36,085 nt of DNA, taken from positions 1 through 36,085 of the forward strand of contig CAVPEB010000018.1 in the NCBI GenBank assembly GCA_963702765.1, in the 5' to 3' direction. The position numbers and the translations under genes were made by a program. The notes under the pieces were generated by a model. The model ran no database searches and was not told the DNA's origin. It was given only the letters and a program-made list of their open reading frames with translations. Positions 17,053 to 25,317 of this stretch are shown here, piece by piece (position 1 is the first letter of the stretch; each line of letters begins with the position of its first letter). Origin of the DNA: DATMNR01 sp963702765. Lineage in GTDB: Bacteria > Chloroflexota > Ktedonobacteria > Ktedonobacterales > Ktedonobacteraceae.

Positions 17053-17880
17053 TTGACCCAGAACCCAGCCTTCTCTCGTCAGAAACAGTGGGATTTTGCG
17101 GATGTCGATCAATCACTTAATCCACAAAGTATTGTGCAATACCTCGAGAGATCGCGAGATGTCAGTGATATTCAAGTGCTGAAAAAACTGAGCTATATTT
17201 TAATGGAAGCACAAGCAGGTAAATGTCTCCTGGATGCAGGATGTGGGATTGGTGATGATGTTCGTGCTCTGGCGCAGATAGTTGGTCCTCAAGGGAGAGT
17301 GGTGGGTATTGATAAAAGCCAAACATTGCTCGATATCGCGCGAAAGGGCTCTGAAGGGGTTGATTTATCAGGCGAATTCGTTTTAGGAGATGTCTCTTGC
17401 CTGGACATTGCTGACTCATCGTTCGATGGTTGTCGTGCAGAACGCGTCTTGCAACATTGTGATAATCCTGAGCAGGTGCTATCAGAGATGGTACGTGTCG
17501 TACGGCCAGGAGGTTGCGTAGTCGTTGTTGATGTCGATTATGACTCTATGATTACCTCACTGACCAATCATGCATTAGCCAGGAAACTAACCCAGGCAAA
17601 ATGTGATGTAGTCCGCAATGGATGGATTGGGCGACAATTACCGGGTCTGTTCCGGCGTTGTGGGCTGGCTGATATTCGCGTATTTCCTACAGTTTTGTAT
17701 TATACCGATTTTGATCCAGAAGACAGCTATTGGGAATTTTTATTCACATTGGGGCAACAGCTTGATATTTTAGCCGCAGATGACATTACGGAAATCAGGG
17801 ATGATATGCAACGACTCAGTGAAAGAGGTGAGTACTTCGATTTTGGAGTCTTCTTTAGCGTTGTTGGCCGTAAACTCTAG
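17053..17880 (+). CDS. Class I SAM-dependent methyltransferase of the borosin-like cluster
   Basis: About 275 residues with a Rossmann-fold methyltransferase core: motif I LLDAGCGIGDD, then the acidic VVGIDKS loop, FVLGDVSCLDIADSSFDG, and the post-motif RPGGCVVVVDVDYDS. It is related to UbiE/menaquinone-type small-molecule methyltransferases, but has no UbiE signature. No ATG start exists: TTG at 17053 has AAAGG nine bases upstream, and TTG at 17029 would add eight residues and overlap the GGAGGAG site, so 17053 is preferred. It sits between the precursor and the SonM-like gene, 20 bases from the latter, so a second tailoring methylation is a reasonable inference; the target is unknown. Confidence 0.75.
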   Translation: MTQNPAFSRQKQWDFADVDQSLNPQSIVQYLERSRDVSDIQVLKKLSYILMEAQAGKCLLDAGCGIGDDVRALAQIVGPQGRVVGIDKSQTLLDIARKGSEGVDLSGEFVLGDVSCLDIADSSFDGCRAERVLQHCDNPEQVLSEMVRVVRPGGCVVVVDVDYDSMITSLTNHALARKLTQAKCDVVRNGWIGRQLPGLFRRCGLADIRVFPTVLYYTDFDPEDSYWEFLFTLGQQLDILAADDITEIRDDMQRLSERGEYFDFGVFFSVVGRKL

Positions 17881-17900
17881 TGATCTTTCAGGGATAGCAT

Positions 17901-18689
17901 ATGAAACCAGGTTCACTTACCATCGTAGGAACGGGTATACAATTTGCGGGCCAGATGACGATTGAGGCACGGGCACACATTAAACAAGCAGAAAAAGTAT
18001 TGTTCCTGGTCTCTGATCCTATAACGGCCGATTGGATCAAAGACATCAATCCGTCGGCAGAGTCGCTTTATCCTTGCTATCAACAGGGCGAGTCCCGCAT
18101 GATTGCTTACAAGGGGATGATCAAACGTATCCTCAATGAGGTCCGTAAGGGTATGAGAGTATGCGCGGTGTTTTATGGACATCCTGGAGTCTTTGTTTAC
18201 CCATCGCATGAAGCGATAAAGCTGGCACGACTCGAGGGATATAGCGCAAAGATGTTGCCGGGTATTTCCGCTGAAGACTGTCTCTTTGCTGATCTGGGTA
18301 TTGATCCTGCCAGGAATGGATGCCAGAGTTTCGAAGCGACAGATTTCCTGATTCACAAACGCAAGTTCGATACTGGATGTGCGTTGATTCTGTGGCAAAT
18401 TGGTTGTATTGGAGACCCAACTTTCAGCCTGGAACCATATGGCACTCGCGGTCTTCATGTGTTGACCGAATATTTATGCCAGTATTATGATGCGACCCAT
18501 CCTGCTGTCGTTTACGAGGCGGCTGAATACCCAATTTTCGATCCAAGTATTGAAAGTGTACCTTTAGCACAACTTCCAGACGCTCAAATTTCACCAATTT
18601 CAACGCTGTATTTAGCTCCTGAAACACAGGCGCCCCTCGATGATGAAATGCTTGAACGTTTAGGCCTTGATCTTCGACTTCTAAGTTGA
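17901..18689 (+). CDS. Split-borosin alpha-N-methyltransferase (SonM-like, TP-methylase fold)
   Basis: A 262-residue tetrapyrrole-methylase-fold enzyme without a fused peptide substrate. It has LTIVGTGIQFAGQ (6-18, SAM-binding loop), a Tyr60/Arg66/Tyr70 cluster (CYQQGESRMIAY) like the catalytic Tyr/Arg set of borosin methyltransferases, YGHPGVF (92-98), PGISAEDCLFADLGIDP (120-136) and CQSFEA (141-146). These blocks match SonM more closely than cobalamin-pathway methylases such as CbiF, and no cobalamin genes are nearby. Expected reaction: iterative SAM-dependent methylation of backbone amides in the core of the peptide at 16582-16833. The MraW/RsmI-type rRNA methylase is a poorer fit. Start ATG at 17901 follows TCAGGGA. 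Strong family call; product not known. Confidence 0.87.
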   Translation: MKPGSLTIVGTGIQFAGQMTIEARAHIKQAEKVLFLVSDPITADWIKDINPSAESLYPCYQQGESRMIAYKGMIKRILNEVRKGMRVCAVFYGHPGVFVYPSHEAIKLARLEGYSAKMLPGISAEDCLFADLGIDPARNGCQSFEATDFLIHKRKFDTGCALILWQIGCIGDPTFSLEPYGTRGLHVLTEYLCQYYDATHPAVVYEAAEYPIFDPSIESVPLAQLPDAQISPISTLYLAPETQAPLDDEMLERLGLDLRLLS

Positions 18690-18830
18690 ATGCATCCATG
18701 ATCATCTACAATCAATGAGATAGGTGTGGAGCAACTGACCTCGCTGATTAACTGTGTGTTTCTCAAATCTACAACCTTTGTATGATGTATTCCTGATATG
18801 TAAGAATGCGAATCCATCCATTCATCTGTA

Positions 18831-18859
18831 TTGCATCCCAAATATGCTTCGTGTAAAAT
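18831..18859 (+). promoter_or_regulatory. Promoter for the small protein at 18901
   Basis: TTGCAT (18831-18836) and TAAAAT (18854-18859) are separated by exactly 17 bp. The pair lies 42 bases before the TTG start of the next gene, which suggests that gene is transcribed separately from the borosin-like cluster. Confidence 0.5.
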
Positions 18860-18900
18860 AGTCAGGCAAGTACTAAATAAGAAAGAAGCAGGATAAAAAA

Positions 18901-19251
18901 TTGGATATTTCAGATGTTACTATAGAATTCTTTTCAGATTCGGAGGAACACCTTCGAAATCTCGAAAGCCGATTGAAACAAATTCGTGATGTGGATGTCT
19001 ACTTAATCGAACCGAAAGACTCGGCTGCGCCCGCACTCATCGCTATCGGCGTAACGAAAGGTGGAGAAAGAGCAGCAGTAGCAGCGCACAATATTGCCCA
19101 GGTGCTACATGACTTCATACACGATGTAACAGGTCCTCAAGTTGAGAAGAAAATCTTATTGTTTACCATTGAAGGTGGACGCCTTGACCTGGAACCTCTT
19201 ACCGCAGATGAGATCGAAGGCATTATCGTTACAGCCAAAAAAGAGGAATAA
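18901..19251 (+). CDS. Small unknown protein, possibly EACC1-like
   Basis: A 116-residue acidic protein starting at TTG (GCAGGA upstream). Predicted pattern: beta strand (VTIEFF), helix (EEHLRNLESRLKQI), strand (VDVYLIEP), strand ALIAIGV, a helix RAAVAAHNIAQVLHDFIHDV, then strands ILLFTIEGG and RLDLEPL, and a short final helix. This order resembles the effector-associated constant component EACC1 found with conflict-system proteins, but I see no conserved residue that proves it. No signal peptide or membrane segment. Followed by a short hairpin. Function unknown; it may be unrelated to the borosin-like genes. Confidence 0.6.
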   Translation: MDISDVTIEFFSDSEEHLRNLESRLKQIRDVDVYLIEPKDSAAPALIAIGVTKGGERAAVAAHNIAQVLHDFIHDVTGPQVEKKILLFTIEGGRLDLEPLTADEIEGIIVTAKKEE

Positions 19252-19262
19252 TTGATATCTGC

Positions 19263-19285
19263 CGGGTGACTCCTAGGATCACCCG
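19263..19285. terminator. Hairpin between convergent genes
   Basis: CGGGTGA (19263-19269) pairs with TCACCCG (19279-19285) around a 9-nt loop. It lies between the stops of two convergent genes. There is no U-run, so it is only a weak candidate for a shared terminator. Confidence 0.45.
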
Positions 19286-19298
19286 TCAGATGATCTAT

Positions 19299-19919
19299 CT
19301 AAGTGGCAGATTCTTCGTTATCCCTCTCTTCTTCCTGTATCTTCTCGATAACTTGTTTCAGCGTATCGTAGGGTTGCGCGCCTACCACAAGATACCTTTC
19401 GGCAAAAACGAGCGCGGGCACACCATCCAGTCTGTATTCGCGTGCCAGTTCGATATCTGCTGATACCTCTGCATCGTAGGCTGGCTCTGTCAGGACAGCC
19501 TCGAAATTCTCAGTACTGAGACCAACCTGCTCCGCAATCTCTTTCAGCACAGTGGTATCTTCAATCGAGCGAGCCTGTTGCCAGTAGGCATCCATTACAG
19601 CCTTATGAAAAGGCTCGCCCTTTCCTTGTGACTCAGCATACTTGTCGGCCACTAAAGCGGGACGGCTATTGATACCAAAGGGACCAGAGTTTATTTCCAA
19701 TCCGTATTGCTCTCGTGCCCTTTTGTTAAACATAGGACGTGATGCCTCGATGCGTTTGAGGTATTCAGGTGGTATAGGGGGTGAACCCGCGGGTCGTAGT
19801 TCGAATGATCGCCAGTGGATATCAATATCATAGTGTTCTTGAAGCTTCTCCAAACTGGAGGCTACTAAAAAGCAAAAGGGTCAAACAAAATCAGACCATA
19901 CATCGATGCGAATGGACAT
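19299..19919 (-). CDS. FrnE/DsbA-like disulfide oxidoreductase, probable selenoprotein (UPFC)
   Basis: A DsbA-superfamily protein of the FrnE type, 206 residues when the in-frame TGA at 19881-19883 is read through. Without readthrough the frame would begin only at 19853, missing the first strand and the active site. Restored, the N-terminus is MSIRIDVWSDFV-U-PFCFL: TGA is codon 13, exactly where FrnE proteins have the first Cys of CPxC. GGAG lies eight bases before ATG 19919, supporting this start. The rest is typical: SFELRP, GINSRPAL, YWQQARSIEDTTVL, and the cis-Pro loop DGVPALVF. A SECIS-like hairpin lies just after the TGA. Expected role: thiol/selenol redox chemistry in the cytoplasm. 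A nonsense mutation or read error is the alternative. Confidence 0.78.
19843..19863 (-). promoter_or_regulatory. Bacterial SECIS-like stem-loop after the TGA codon
   Basis: On the minus strand, AGC-CTCCA pairs with TGGAG-(AA)-GCT around a GTT apical loop, with a two-base bulge on the descending side. The loop G is 26 nt after the TGA, within the usual 16-37 nt window for bacterial SECIS elements, and the GU in the loop fits SelB recognition. The element lies in the coding region, as bacterial SECIS elements do. Confidence 0.6.
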
Positions 19920-19997
19920 CAAATCAACTCCATTTCTACGTGTCGTAATGTGTTAGCTTCCCTAGTATACAACAATACTTCTGTGTTCTTTGAGCCA

Positions 19998-20933
19998 TCA
20001 TTCTAAAGCTTTGACGGTTGCTATAAAGGCCTGAGTGGTCGTGTAATGTGGGGACCATTTTCCGGTGGCTTTCAGTTTTGCATTGGAACAGATCAGTGTG
20101 CCTTCTCCTAGCCATTCAGGGCCGAAAGCGGTTGCTCCGTTTTCCCATGAAGATTTCACAGCCTGGATCATCGTTTCATCAGGTATTTCGACAATCTGCA
20201 AACCTGCTGCAGCGGCTATGTCAGGCATAGAATCCGGATCGTCTCCGACAACGTTATAGGCGCCAGGCAGGTTGTTCTGCACCATAACGTAGAAAGCGTT
20301 TGCTAGATCATCTTCATGAACCAGTTGCAGACGAATTTGATATGCTCCAGGGCATGTGAAGTGTGTTTTGTTGGGTTGAATGTACGATGCTGCAGATGAT
20401 TGATTGGGTCCCATTACGATACACGGGCGTAGACGTGAGATGATGAGTTGGGGAAAAGCCAGTTGTAGCCAATCCAACCAGATTTCGTTGGCATGTTTGT
20501 GCTGGTTGTAGTAAAAATCGGTATACAGCCCGCGCAATGGAGTATCTTCTGTGACTGGTACAGGATTATCGGGCAACGTGCTGTATGCAGCAACGGAGCT
20601 ACTGACTACCAGCTTGCGCACACCTGCCTCCGCTGCAGCTCTGCATGTATTCCAGGTGCCTTCAAGATTAATGCTCGCAGCTTCGGCGAGGGGCATATTA
20701 TAGGGTCGCCCAACGATAAAAGCCAGGTGAATGAGTGTATCGCATCCATTAAGTGTTTCTTTTATAGCAGGATCACGAACATCCTGCTTGTGAAACACTA
20801 ATTTTTTGTAGGTTGCAGCAGGTTGAACAAGGTCAATACCAATAATCTGCTCGATGTTTGGGTCGTTATCTAGAAGTGGTAAAAGCACTCTGGCAAAACG
20901 ACTGGTACAGCCTGTAACAGCTATTTTTTGCAT
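19998..20933 (-). CDS. NAD-dependent epimerase/dehydratase (extended SDR) family protein
   Basis: About 311 residues. Rossmann start QKIAVTGCTSRFARVL, where the usual TGxxGxxG has lost its later glycines; acidic GIDLVQP after strand 2; DVRD; the CDTLIHLAFIVG strand-4 region; VVSSSVAAY; and YNQHK as the YxxxK catalytic pair. This matches extended SDR epimerases, with a weakened dinucleotide motif. ATG at 20933 is preferred because AAGGA lies 11 bases upstream; ATG at 20951 would add MKDYFD with no ribosome site. Substrate unknown. Convergent with nothing close; 78 bases upstream of the probable selenoprotein, same strand. Confidence 0.8.
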   Translation of the reverse strand: MQKIAVTGCTSRFARVLLPLLDNDPNIEQIIGIDLVQPAATYKKLVFHKQDVRDPAIKETLNGCDTLIHLAFIVGRPYNMPLAEAASINLEGTWNTCRAAAEAGVRKLVVSSSVAAYSTLPDNPVPVTEDTPLRGLYTDFYYNQHKHANEIWLDWLQLAFPQLIISRLRPCIVMGPNQSSAASYIQPNKTHFTCPGAYQIRLQLVHEDDLANAFYVMVQNNLPGAYNVVGDDPDSMPDIAAAAGLQIVEIPDETMIQAVKSSWENGATAFGPEWLGEGTLICSNAKLKATGKWSPHYTTTQAFIATVKALE

Positions 20934-21173
20934 GTCAAAATAATCCTTCATTTATCATCTGACGAAAATACAGTGTGTATATATTGCTGAATTAAGCATA
21001 GCCATCAGGGAGGAACCTTGTCAAGGTTATCGTTGCTATGAAAAGAGTACCTTCCAAAAGCGCTTTTTCACCTGACCTGGCTCGCAAGCGAGTCATTTTC
21101 GTAAGAGTGCCGCAGGCGCGCAGATAAGCATGATGTGTCTATCTTCTATTTGACGTTTTAGCTCAGGCGAACT

Positions 21174-22187
21174 ATGCTTACTACAAGGAACCAACAATAC
21201 GCACCCTTTGAAGAGCGAGACGATATGGATAAGAACGAAATAAGCCTGGGAAACGTGCAGGCGCGATCAGAGAAGAAAAGCCAACCGGCTTTCTGGAAAG
21301 TATGGGTAAAAACAGCACGCCCTTTTTCATTAACTGCTGCGGTAAGTCCGGTATTGGTCGGGACCGCAGTAGCAGCGTACGAGGGCGCATTTCATCTGGC
21401 AGCCTTTCTGTCCACTCTGCTTTCATGCCTGTTTTTGCAAATAGCAGCAAACTACTTCAATGAATACTTTGACTACCGTTATGGGCTTGATCATGCGGGA
21501 TCCCTGGGCGCGAGTACAGTCATTTTTCGTCATGAAATGACGGCTACTCAGGTTCTTGCGGGTGGAATTGGTTGCTTTATTATTGCTGCCGTATTTGGGT
21601 TTTTCCTGATCTACCTGGTTGGACCCGCTATCATTCTATTCGGGTTAGCGGGTATGGCGATAGCCTATTTCTATAGCGCAAAACCATTCCAGTTTGCTAT
21701 TCGTGGATTAGGTGATATCCTGGTCTACATCGCTATGGGATTTCTCATGACGTGGGGAGCTTACTACGTACAGATACCACGCTGGTCCTGGCTCGCATTC
21801 GCAGCGAGTGTGCCGGTCGGTTTTTTAGTTGTAGCTATCCTGAACATGAATAATACACGTGATATACAGGACGATGTAGCAGTTCACAAGCTAACGCTAC
21901 CTGTGCGCTTCGGTCAGCTATTTGGCCAGCGTTTCCACGCTTTTCTCCTGATAGGAAGCTATATAGCGGTGACCATTTTTGTACTACTGCGTGTGTTGCC
22001 TTTTTTCAGCCTGTTAGTCTGGATCACGTTTCCTCTCGCTTTTACCAATGTGCGTTCTGTCCTGACAGCAACTGACCGCACTGCTTTTGCCATTGGCATC
22101 AAGCGAACCTCGATGCTCCATCTCCAATTTGGGTTGATGCTAGCATTAGGTATTGTTATAGCTGCAATCTCGAGGCCTTTATTATGA
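21174..22187 (+). CDS. menA: UbiA-family prenyltransferase, probable MenA
   Basis: An integral membrane prenyltransferase of 337 residues with a soluble N-terminal stretch of about 45 residues and eight to nine hydrophobic helices. The first prenyl-diphosphate motif is NYFNEYFDYRYGLD, the second NNTRDIQDD (residues about 226-234), both typical of MenA (1,4-dihydroxy-2-naphthoate polyprenyltransferase). It ends in an ATGA overlap with menG, which supports MenA over other UbiA enzymes. It would prenylate DHNA at the membrane. The start could instead be ATG 21225 (MDKNEIS); ribosome sites for both are weak. Confidence 0.85.
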   Translation: MLTTRNQQYAPFEERDDMDKNEISLGNVQARSEKKSQPAFWKVWVKTARPFSLTAAVSPVLVGTAVAAYEGAFHLAAFLSTLLSCLFLQIAANYFNEYFDYRYGLDHAGSLGASTVIFRHEMTATQVLAGGIGCFIIAAVFGFFLIYLVGPAIILFGLAGMAIAYFYSAKPFQFAIRGLGDILVYIAMGFLMTWGAYYVQIPRWSWLAFAASVPVGFLVVAILNMNNTRDIQDDVAVHKLTLPVRFGQLFGQRFHAFLLIGSYIAVTIFVLLRVLPFFSLLVWITFPLAFTNVRSVLTATDRTAFAIGIKRTSMLHLQFGLMLALGIVIAAISRPLL

Positions 22188-22927
22188 CAGCAAAACTCTC
22201 ATTAGAAGAAAAATTTAATGCAACCGGCGGTAAAGGTCCTTATGTGCAACATCTTTTTGGAAGAATTGCTCGTATTTATGACCTTATGAACCGTCTCATG
22301 AGCTTCGGGTTAGATCGGCGCTGGCGTCGATTTGCTGCCCGTTACCTGGCGCTTAGTACAGGCGAACTCGGTCTCGACCTGGGCGCTGGAACAGCCGATC
22401 TCTCTATCGAGGTTATTCGCAACTCTGGACCTGGAACGCACATGATTGGGATGGATATTACGCCTGAAATGCTTGAAGTAGGGCGTGCCAAGATTGTGCG
22501 TTTAGGTTTAGAAGATCGTATTGACCTGCGTATCGGCAATGCAGAACATATTGATTTACCGGATAACAGCGTTGATGGCTGCTGCTCTGCATTCACAGTG
22601 CGCAACTTAACCGATATTCATCAGGGGTTTCGTGAGATGTTACGTGTAGTGCGTCCTGGTAGTCGTGTTGTCTGCCTGGAAATCAGCCATCCGCCAGGAA
22701 AAATTTTCGGTTCCCTCTTCTATCTCTACTTCTACAAACTTGCGCCGCTATTCGGTACCATCATCGGCAAAGCCTTCGAAGAGTACAATTACCTGCCTAA
22801 CTCGCTGACAACGTTCCCAGATGCGCCAACGTTAAAAGCCATCATGGAAGAGGTTGGATGGAGCGATGTGCGCTTCTATCGGCTCAGCGGCGGCATCGTT
22901 GCAGTGCATGTTGGAACGAAGATGTAG
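22184..22927 (+). CDS. menG: Demethylmenaquinone methyltransferase (MenG/UbiE)
   Basis: A 247-residue SAM methyltransferase with both UbiE/COQ5 signatures: YDLMNRLMSFGLDRRWRRF near residue 34 and EYNYLPNSLTTFPDA near 203-217. SAM motif I is LDLGAGTADLS. It adds the final C-methyl group to demethylmenaquinone. Translationally coupled to menA by ATGA, so the pair performs the last two steps of menaquinone synthesis. Menaquinone is the likely electron acceptor of the GlpA/Sdh-type complex at 1558-4274. Ends 17 bases from the convergent aldo/keto reductase. Confidence 0.93.
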   Translation: MTAKLSLEEKFNATGGKGPYVQHLFGRIARIYDLMNRLMSFGLDRRWRRFAARYLALSTGELGLDLGAGTADLSIEVIRNSGPGTHMIGMDITPEMLEVGRAKIVRLGLEDRIDLRIGNAEHIDLPDNSVDGCCSAFTVRNLTDIHQGFREMLRVVRPGSRVVCLEISHPPGKIFGSLFYLYFYKLAPLFGTIIGKAFEEYNYLPNSLTTFPDAPTLKAIMEEVGWSDVRFYRLSGGIVAVHVGTKM

Positions 22928-22944
22928 CGGCTGTGCAGTGAATG

Positions 22945-23874
22945 CTATGAGCATCCGTGCCAGCCTTTACGACTCCCTCGCAGAGGTCTTCGCCACCAGG
23001 TTAAGGTTTTCCAGCGCCTGCGAATTGCTTCATACTGTGCCTGAGGAAGTGGCCCTTCCTCCAGTACAGATATGTTACATCGCAAATGATCGGGGTTTGT
23101 GGTGCCGACAAGCACGATATCTACTCCCGGCACACTCATAGTAAAGCGTTGGGCGGTGCTTGCAATTGATGTGGAATCACCCTTGAGAAAATCGTAGTTG
23201 AGTGCCTTAAGTCTCTCCCAGTAGAGCTCGTCGACAGGGTCAGTTGGTTCTTGCGTACTGCTCCAGGCTCCATTCGCGACCGACCGTTTGGCTATCACTC
23301 CCATTCCCTGCTCTTTTGCTTTGGGAATAATGCGATCAATCGATTCTTGATCAGCAATGTTCACCGAAATTTGTAACGTGTCAAAAGCCCCGCATTGTAC
23401 AGCGTACTGAGCGGCTCTACGATCCCCGCTGTAGCCGATGCATCGTGTCTTCCCCGCAGCCCTGGCTTGTTGCAATACCTCTATGACCTCGCCCTGGCGT
23501 AATGTCTCTTGAGAACAACTATGCAACTGCACAAGGTCTACATGGTCTGTTTTAAGTCGTTGTAGGCTCCGATCGATACTCTGTTCAAGTAGTTGAGGGC
23601 TCCAATCGGGCAAAGCGAAACCCGATGCATGTCCACATTTCGTGAACAGGTAGTATTCACCGCGCCGGTGTCCAATAGCCTGGCCAATCAATTCTTCGCC
23701 CTGTCCGTAGCATTCGGCTGTATCAATAACATTTATTCCAGCATCAAGTGCTTGCCCCAGTAGTTGGCTGACTTCCCCTACAGCGGTTCTGCCAATCTTT
23801 TCACTCATCTTATAGCTCCCAAAGCCGAGCAAGCTTACATGCATATCGGTCTTCCCAAAAAGGCGTTGCTCCAA
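22945..23874 (-). CDS. Aldo/keto reductase
   Basis: A 309-residue TIM-barrel NAD(P)H oxidoreductase. The catalytic tetrad is visible: Asp and Tyr in NVIDTAECYGQGEE, Lys in YLFTKCGH and His in VDLVQLHSC. Start MEQRLFGKTDMHVSLLGFG is standard when TTG at 23874 is used; AGGAGGAG lies just before it. A GTG at 23889 would begin inside that ribosome site, so it is less likely. Substrate unknown; methylglyoxal or other aldehydes are possible in view of mgsA, but nothing proves it. Convergent with menG. Confidence 0.88.
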   Translation of the reverse strand: MEQRLFGKTDMHVSLLGFGSYKMSEKIGRTAVGEVSQLLGQALDAGINVIDTAECYGQGEELIGQAIGHRRGEYYLFTKCGHASGFALPDWSPQLLEQSIDRSLQRLKTDHVDLVQLHSCSQETLRQGEVIEVLQQARAAGKTRCIGYSGDRRAAQYAVQCGAFDTLQISVNIADQESIDRIIPKAKEQGMGVIAKRSVANGAWSSTQEPTDPVDELYWERLKALNYDFLKGDSTSIASTAQRFTMSVPGVDIVLVGTTNPDHLRCNISVLEEGPLPQAQYEAIRRRWKTLTWWRRPLRGSRKGWHGCS

Positions 23875-24267
23875 TTTTCTCCTCCTCACTTGAAATGTAA
23901 AATAGCCTTGCCGCTCTCAAATCATTATGGTACAAAGAGAAAGCATACTCTCTCAATGTACAACGTAGCAACCTGGAAGGAGCGAGTTGAGTGTAATTCA
24001 CCATTGTGCGCGACGAACAAGGTAATTGCCTGGTATTCATGCCCTTTCTTAAAAGAGATTATCGATTATTTTTATTGACCTTCATTTTATATCGAAAATA
24101 CCGCTCACATACCGCTCAAAATGCGCGGTAATTTTTCGCACAACCAATGCATGAGGAATTTGGGATGTGACTTCTGTATAGATCTCGATTGGCTGTAGTA
24201 ACAAGTTTTATCATCTGTTACCATGCTTATTATAGCGAGATACAATCATGCAAGATCGGCGAGCAAT
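23875..24267. other. Intergenic region before the EamA exporter
   Basis: About 390 bp between divergent genes. It contains the inverted copy of the 42-bp repeat (24091-24132). TTATTATAG around 24229-24237 looks like a -10 element for the exporter, which favours the downstream ATG at 24268 over ATG 24223. No gene seen. Confidence 0.35.
24091..24132 (-). repeat. Copy 2 (inverted) of the 42-bp interspersed repeat
   Basis: Reverse complement of the element at 750-791, with identity broken at only about four central positions. The end sequences ATTACCGCGCATTTTGAGCG and GAGCGGTATTTTCGAT are conserved. Both copies are intergenic. Confidence 0.75.
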
Positions 24268-25230
24268 ATGAAAGACAGTTTTCAAGCCAATCCCTTGTCT
24301 GAACAATTTGGCGGACAAGAAGAGACACAGACAGACATTACACCATTAGCTGCTAAAACTAATCCTCTTGGAATAGTGCTGGCGCTGCTGGCGCTGTATT
24401 TGATCTGGGGTTCGACGTATCTTGGTATAAGCATTGCAATTGAGAGTATTCCCCCGCTTTTGATGATGGGCGTGCGTTTTATAGTAGCTGGCGGGATACT
24501 GTATCTCTTTTTACGTCTACGTGGTGTGCCGAACCCCAGCCGTTCGCAATGGCTGGGCTCAACTGCCGTCGGGATACTACTCATTGGTGGTGGCATGGGA
24601 GGTGTCGCGACTGCTGAGCAATGGGTTCCTTCGGGTGTTGCTGCTGTCTGTATAGCCACAGCTCCCTTATGGATCTCACTTTTTGCCGGACTTTGGGGAC
24701 GCTGGCCAGTGCGTTTCGAATGGTTGGGTCTGGGTTTAGGATTTGTGGGAGTTGTACTGCTGAATCTCGGAAGCGGTCTGTGGGCAAGCCCATTAGGCGC
24801 CATCATCCTGCTCATTTCTCCAATGTGTTGGGCATTCGGTTCTGCATGGAGTCATCATCTCCAACTACCATCGGGCCTGATGGCAAGCGCAGCCCAGATG
24901 CTGATCGGAGGGGTATTCGTAACTATCCTGGGTCTAATCCTCGGACAGAGGATAACCAGTATGCCCACTATACAGTCGCTCCTGGCTTTGCTCTACCTGA
25001 TCACGTTTGGCTCATTGATAGCTTTCTCAGCGTATGGGTACGTTCTGCGACGAGTGCGTCCCGCGCTTGCGACCAGCTATGCCTATGTGAATCCTGTCGT
25101 TGCTGTATGTCTTGGAGTGGCACTGGCGGGAGAAAGTGTCACAGCGTTGACGATTGTGGCGATGGTTGTGATATTGATCGGTGTCGCGTTACTATCACTG
25201 GGGCCTATTAGGAATTCAAGCCGTAATTGA
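24268..25230 (+). CDS. EamA/DMT-family inner-membrane exporter
   Basis: About 320 residues: a 40-residue cytoplasmic N-terminus followed by ten hydrophobic helices forming two EamA repeats. Repeat 1 begins ALLALYLIWGSTYLGISIAI with the family motif IWGSTY; repeat 2 ends ALATSYAYVNPVVAVCLGV, with a final ALLSLGPI helix. The drug/metabolite transporter family exports amino acids, metabolites or drugs by proton exchange. YedA/RhaT-like members fit best. Substrate unknown. Start choice is explained by the likely -10 near 24230; ATG 24223 remains possible. Confidence 0.87.
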   Translation: MKDSFQANPLSEQFGGQEETQTDITPLAAKTNPLGIVLALLALYLIWGSTYLGISIAIESIPPLLMMGVRFIVAGGILYLFLRLRGVPNPSRSQWLGSTAVGILLIGGGMGGVATAEQWVPSGVAAVCIATAPLWISLFAGLWGRWPVRFEWLGLGLGFVGVVLLNLGSGLWASPLGAIILLISPMCWAFGSAWSHHLQLPSGLMASAAQMLIGGVFVTILGLILGQRITSMPTIQSLLALLYLITFGSLIAFSAYGYVLRRVRPALATSYAYVNPVVAVCLGVALAGESVTALTIVAMVVILIGVALLSLGPIRNSSRN

Positions 25231-25317
25231 AAACCTGATGATGGGTCACAGCTTATGCACATGCTACATCTGTTTCAAGAATGAACGATGCATCTAAGGA
25301 ATTAAAGAAGTAGTGTT

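Noticed and set aside
17901..18689. Cobalamin-pathway precorrin methylase
   Set aside because: No other cobalamin gene is near, and the PGISAED...ADLGIDP block plus the Tyr/Arg cluster match borosin enzymes.
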